This document shows positions 6,728-8,165 of a stretch of DNA of 8,165 bases, piece after piece. This DNA is from an uncultured Muribaculaceae bacterium. GTDB taxonomy: Bacteria > Bacteroidota > Bacteroidia > Bacteroidales > Muribaculaceae. The stretch lies in the NCBI GenBank assembly GCA_947644475.1, contig CANRZQ010000119.1, positions 1 to 8,165 of the forward strand. The letters are read 5' to 3'. Under the pieces are notes generated by a model. The model saw only the letters and a program-made list of their open reading frames with translations. It was not told where the DNA came from and ran no database searches. The stretch's first letter is position 1, and each line of letters starts with the position of its first letter. Made by a program: the position numbers and the translations under genes.

Positions 6728-8165
6728 TCAGAAGGGAGAATCATCCGTATTGCGCTGCGTCAGGAAATCGGCAGTGCCTCCGCCAAGCGGGGTGGTGCCC
6801 GGCATGCCCGGGTCGCCCCCTGCAATCGGGGCGTTGGCTTTCGAGCCAACCTGCGTCACGGTGCCGAGCGGCATCTCTCCATGGTTCTCAAAACGGGCAA
6901 ACTCCGCACGGAACTGCATCTTTACATCGGCTGTCGAGCCGCTTCGGTGCTTGGCGATGATGAATTCAGCCATGCCTCGGATGTCGTTGCCTTCTGCATC
7001 GACGCCCGATCTCAGATAATACTCCGGACGGTGGATGAAGCATACAATATCGGCATCTTGCTCAATTGCGCCCGATTCACGAAGGTCGGACAGTTGCGGA
7101 CGTTTGCCGTCGGTACGGCTTTCGACGGAGCGGTTCAGCTGCGACAGGGCAATGATGGGTATGCTTAGTTCTTTTGCCAACTGTTTCAGTGAACGAGAGA
7201 TCATACTTACCTCCTGTTCACGTGAGCCGAATTTCATGCCTGAGGCGTTCATAAGCTGAAGGTAGTCGATGATAAGCATTTTCACCGAATGTTCGCGCAC
7301 AAGACGGCGGGCTTTGGTTCGAAGTTCGAAAATCGAAAGGGAAGGGGTGTCGTCAATAAAGAGAGGGGCGCCGGTTAGATGCTTCACGCGTGCGAGAATC
7401 TGCTGCCATTCAAGATTGGACAGGTCGCCGGATTTAATTTTAGAACCCGAGATTTCCGCAACATTGCTTATAAGACGGTTGACAAGTTGGAGGTTCGACA
7501 TTTCAAGCGAGAATACTGCGATGGGCTGATTATAGTTCACCGCCATATTCTTGGCCATCGACAGCACAAACGCCGTCTTACCCATGGCCGGACGGGCCGC
7601 GATGATGATGAGGTCGGAGTTTTGCCAGCCGGAGGTGATTTTGTCAAGGTCATGAAATCCTGTCTCGAGACCGGACAGGCCGGAGGCACGATTCTGTGCC
7701 GACTGTATTTGCTTCAAGGCATCGGTAACGACAGGGTCGATCTGCGTCACATCTTTTTTTACATTCCTCTGTGATATTTCGAAGAGTTTGCCTTCGGCTT
7801 CTTGCAGCAGGTCGTCAACATCGTTGCTCTCGTCGAATGCTTTTCCCTCGATCGACGATGCAAATGAAATAAGTTCGCGGGCGAGATATTTCTGTGCCAC
7901 GATGCGCGCGTGGAATTCCACATTGGCGGCCGATGACACACGCGATGTGAGTTCGGAGACGCGCATGATGCCGCCCGCTTCCTCGAGCGTGCCGTTCAGA
8001 CGGAGTTGCTCAGTTACGGTGAGCATATCAATAGGCATCTGCCGCGCGCCAAGAGTCTGTATTGCCTCGTATATCCTTTGGTTCTGGGTGTCGTAGAAAC
8101 TCTCCGGCTTCAGAATATCGCAGACACGAGTGTAAGCGTCTTTCTCAAGCATCATGGCGCCGAGC
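6728..8165 (-). CDS. dnaB: Replicative DNA helicase DnaB, N-terminus cut by the window edge
   Basis: The hexameric replicative helicase that unwinds DNA ahead of the fork and recruits primase. The reading frame stays open to the window edge. The last codons before it read Leu-Gly-Ala-Met-Met-Leu, matching the conserved LGAxLL near the start of the DnaB N-terminal domain, so the true start lies a few dozen residues outside and the ATG at 8155 is internal. Counting from that ATG, the N-terminal domain covers about 1-105 and a linker about 110-160. The RecA-like ATPase domain has Walker A RPAMGKT (188-194), Walker B IIDYLQL (295-301), SQLNRSVESR (338-347), LRESGAIEQDAD (358-369) and the arginine-finger region KHRSG (402-406). 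No intein interrupts Walker A. The Gly/Pro-rich tail after about 430 ends in DDSPF, resembling the tip of single-stranded DNA-binding protein. The gene converges on sbcC with no gap. Confidence 0.97.
   Translation of the reverse strand, partial: LGAMMLEKDAYTRVCDILKPESFYDTQNQRIYEAIQTLGARQMPIDMLTVTEQLRLNGTLEEAGGIMRVSELTSRVSSAANVEFHARIVAQKYLARELISFASSIEGKAFDESNDVDDLLQEAEGKLFEISQRNVKKDVTQIDPVVTDALKQIQSAQNRASGLSGLETGFHDLDKITSGWQNSDLIIIAARPAMGKTAFVLSMAKNMAVNYNQPIAVFSLEMSNLQLVNRLISNVAEISGSKIKSGDLSNLEWQQILARVKHLTGAPLFIDDTPSLSIFELRTKARRLVREHSVKMLIIDYLQLMNASGMKFGSREQEVSMISRSLKQLAKELSIPIIALSQLNRSVESRTDGKRPQLSDLRESGAIEQDADIVCFIHRPEYYLRSGVDAEGNDIRGMAEFIIAKHRSGSTADVKMQFRAEFARFENHGEMPLGTVTQVGSKANAPIAGGDPGMPGTTPLGGGTADFLTQRNTDDSPF
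6798..6833. other. Two adjacent G/C-rich hairpins inside the 3' end of dnaB
   Basis: CCCGG (6798-6802) pairs with CCGGG (6808-6812) around a 5-base loop. Immediately beyond, CGCCCC (6814-6819) pairs with GGGGCG (6828-6833) around 8 bases. Neither is followed by a T-run on either strand, so they are not classical intrinsic terminators. They lie in the codons for the Gly/Pro-rich DnaB tail, about 70-105 bases past the sbcC stop. They may simply follow from Gly (GGN) and Pro (CCN) codons being complementary, or they may slow transcription at the end of sbcC. The pairing is visible; any function is a guess. Confidence 0.3.

Noticed and set aside
7560..7605. Possible intein in dnaB, a frequent insertion site at Walker A.
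   Set aside because: RPAMGKTAF is continuous and the ATPase domain has normal length, with no splicing motifs.
6728..8155. The ATG at 8155 as the true dnaB start.
   Set aside because: The frame stays open to the edge, and the preceding codons Leu-Gly-Ala complete the conserved LGAxLL motif near the N-terminus, so the real start is outside the window.

Overview
The window looks like ordinary chromosome from a member of the Bacteroidota, most likely order Bacteroidales. This is an inference, based on three things. No start codon has a Shine-Dalgarno sequence, and the leaders are A/T-rich. TAnnTTTG/TTTG promoter-like boxes of the Bacteroidota type lie upstream of genes. The protein sequences, especially the peptide transporter and DnaB, have the character of that phylum. 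Coding density is high, and no RNA gene, insertion sequence, phage gene, CRISPR array or other mobile element was found. No gap between genes reaches 300 bases.

Left part (1-2778): a leftward Lrp/AsnC-family regulator (14-457) is divergent from a rightward GNAT acetyltransferase (573-1088). The 115-base, very A/T-rich gap between them holds a perfect 11-bp inverted repeat whose arms coincide with promoter-like boxes on both strands. Next comes a rightward POT/PTR2-family peptide transporter (1188-2720) with its own candidate promoter and a strong intrinsic terminator (2750-2778). A plausible but unproven theme is amino-acid or peptide sensing by the Lrp-type protein, peptide import, and small-molecule acetylation.

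Right part (2790-8165): sbcD (2790-3977) and sbcC (3974-6727) overlap by four bases and encode the two subunits of the SbcCD (Mre11-Rad50-type) DNA end- and hairpin-processing nuclease. Facing them is dnaB, the replicative helicase, on the minus strand. It is cut by the right window edge just inside its N-terminus. The sbcC and dnaB stop codons are directly adjacent with no intergenic base. This half is DNA replication and repair.

The window holds well-known families, and I see no convincing new multi-gene system. The points most worth checking are the symmetric divergent regulatory site, the unusual POT transporter (altered ExxER motif, large periplasmic insertion, no HA/HB helices), the terminator 11 bases before sbcD, the abutting convergent ends of sbcC and dnaB, and the SSB-tip-like C-terminus of DnaB.
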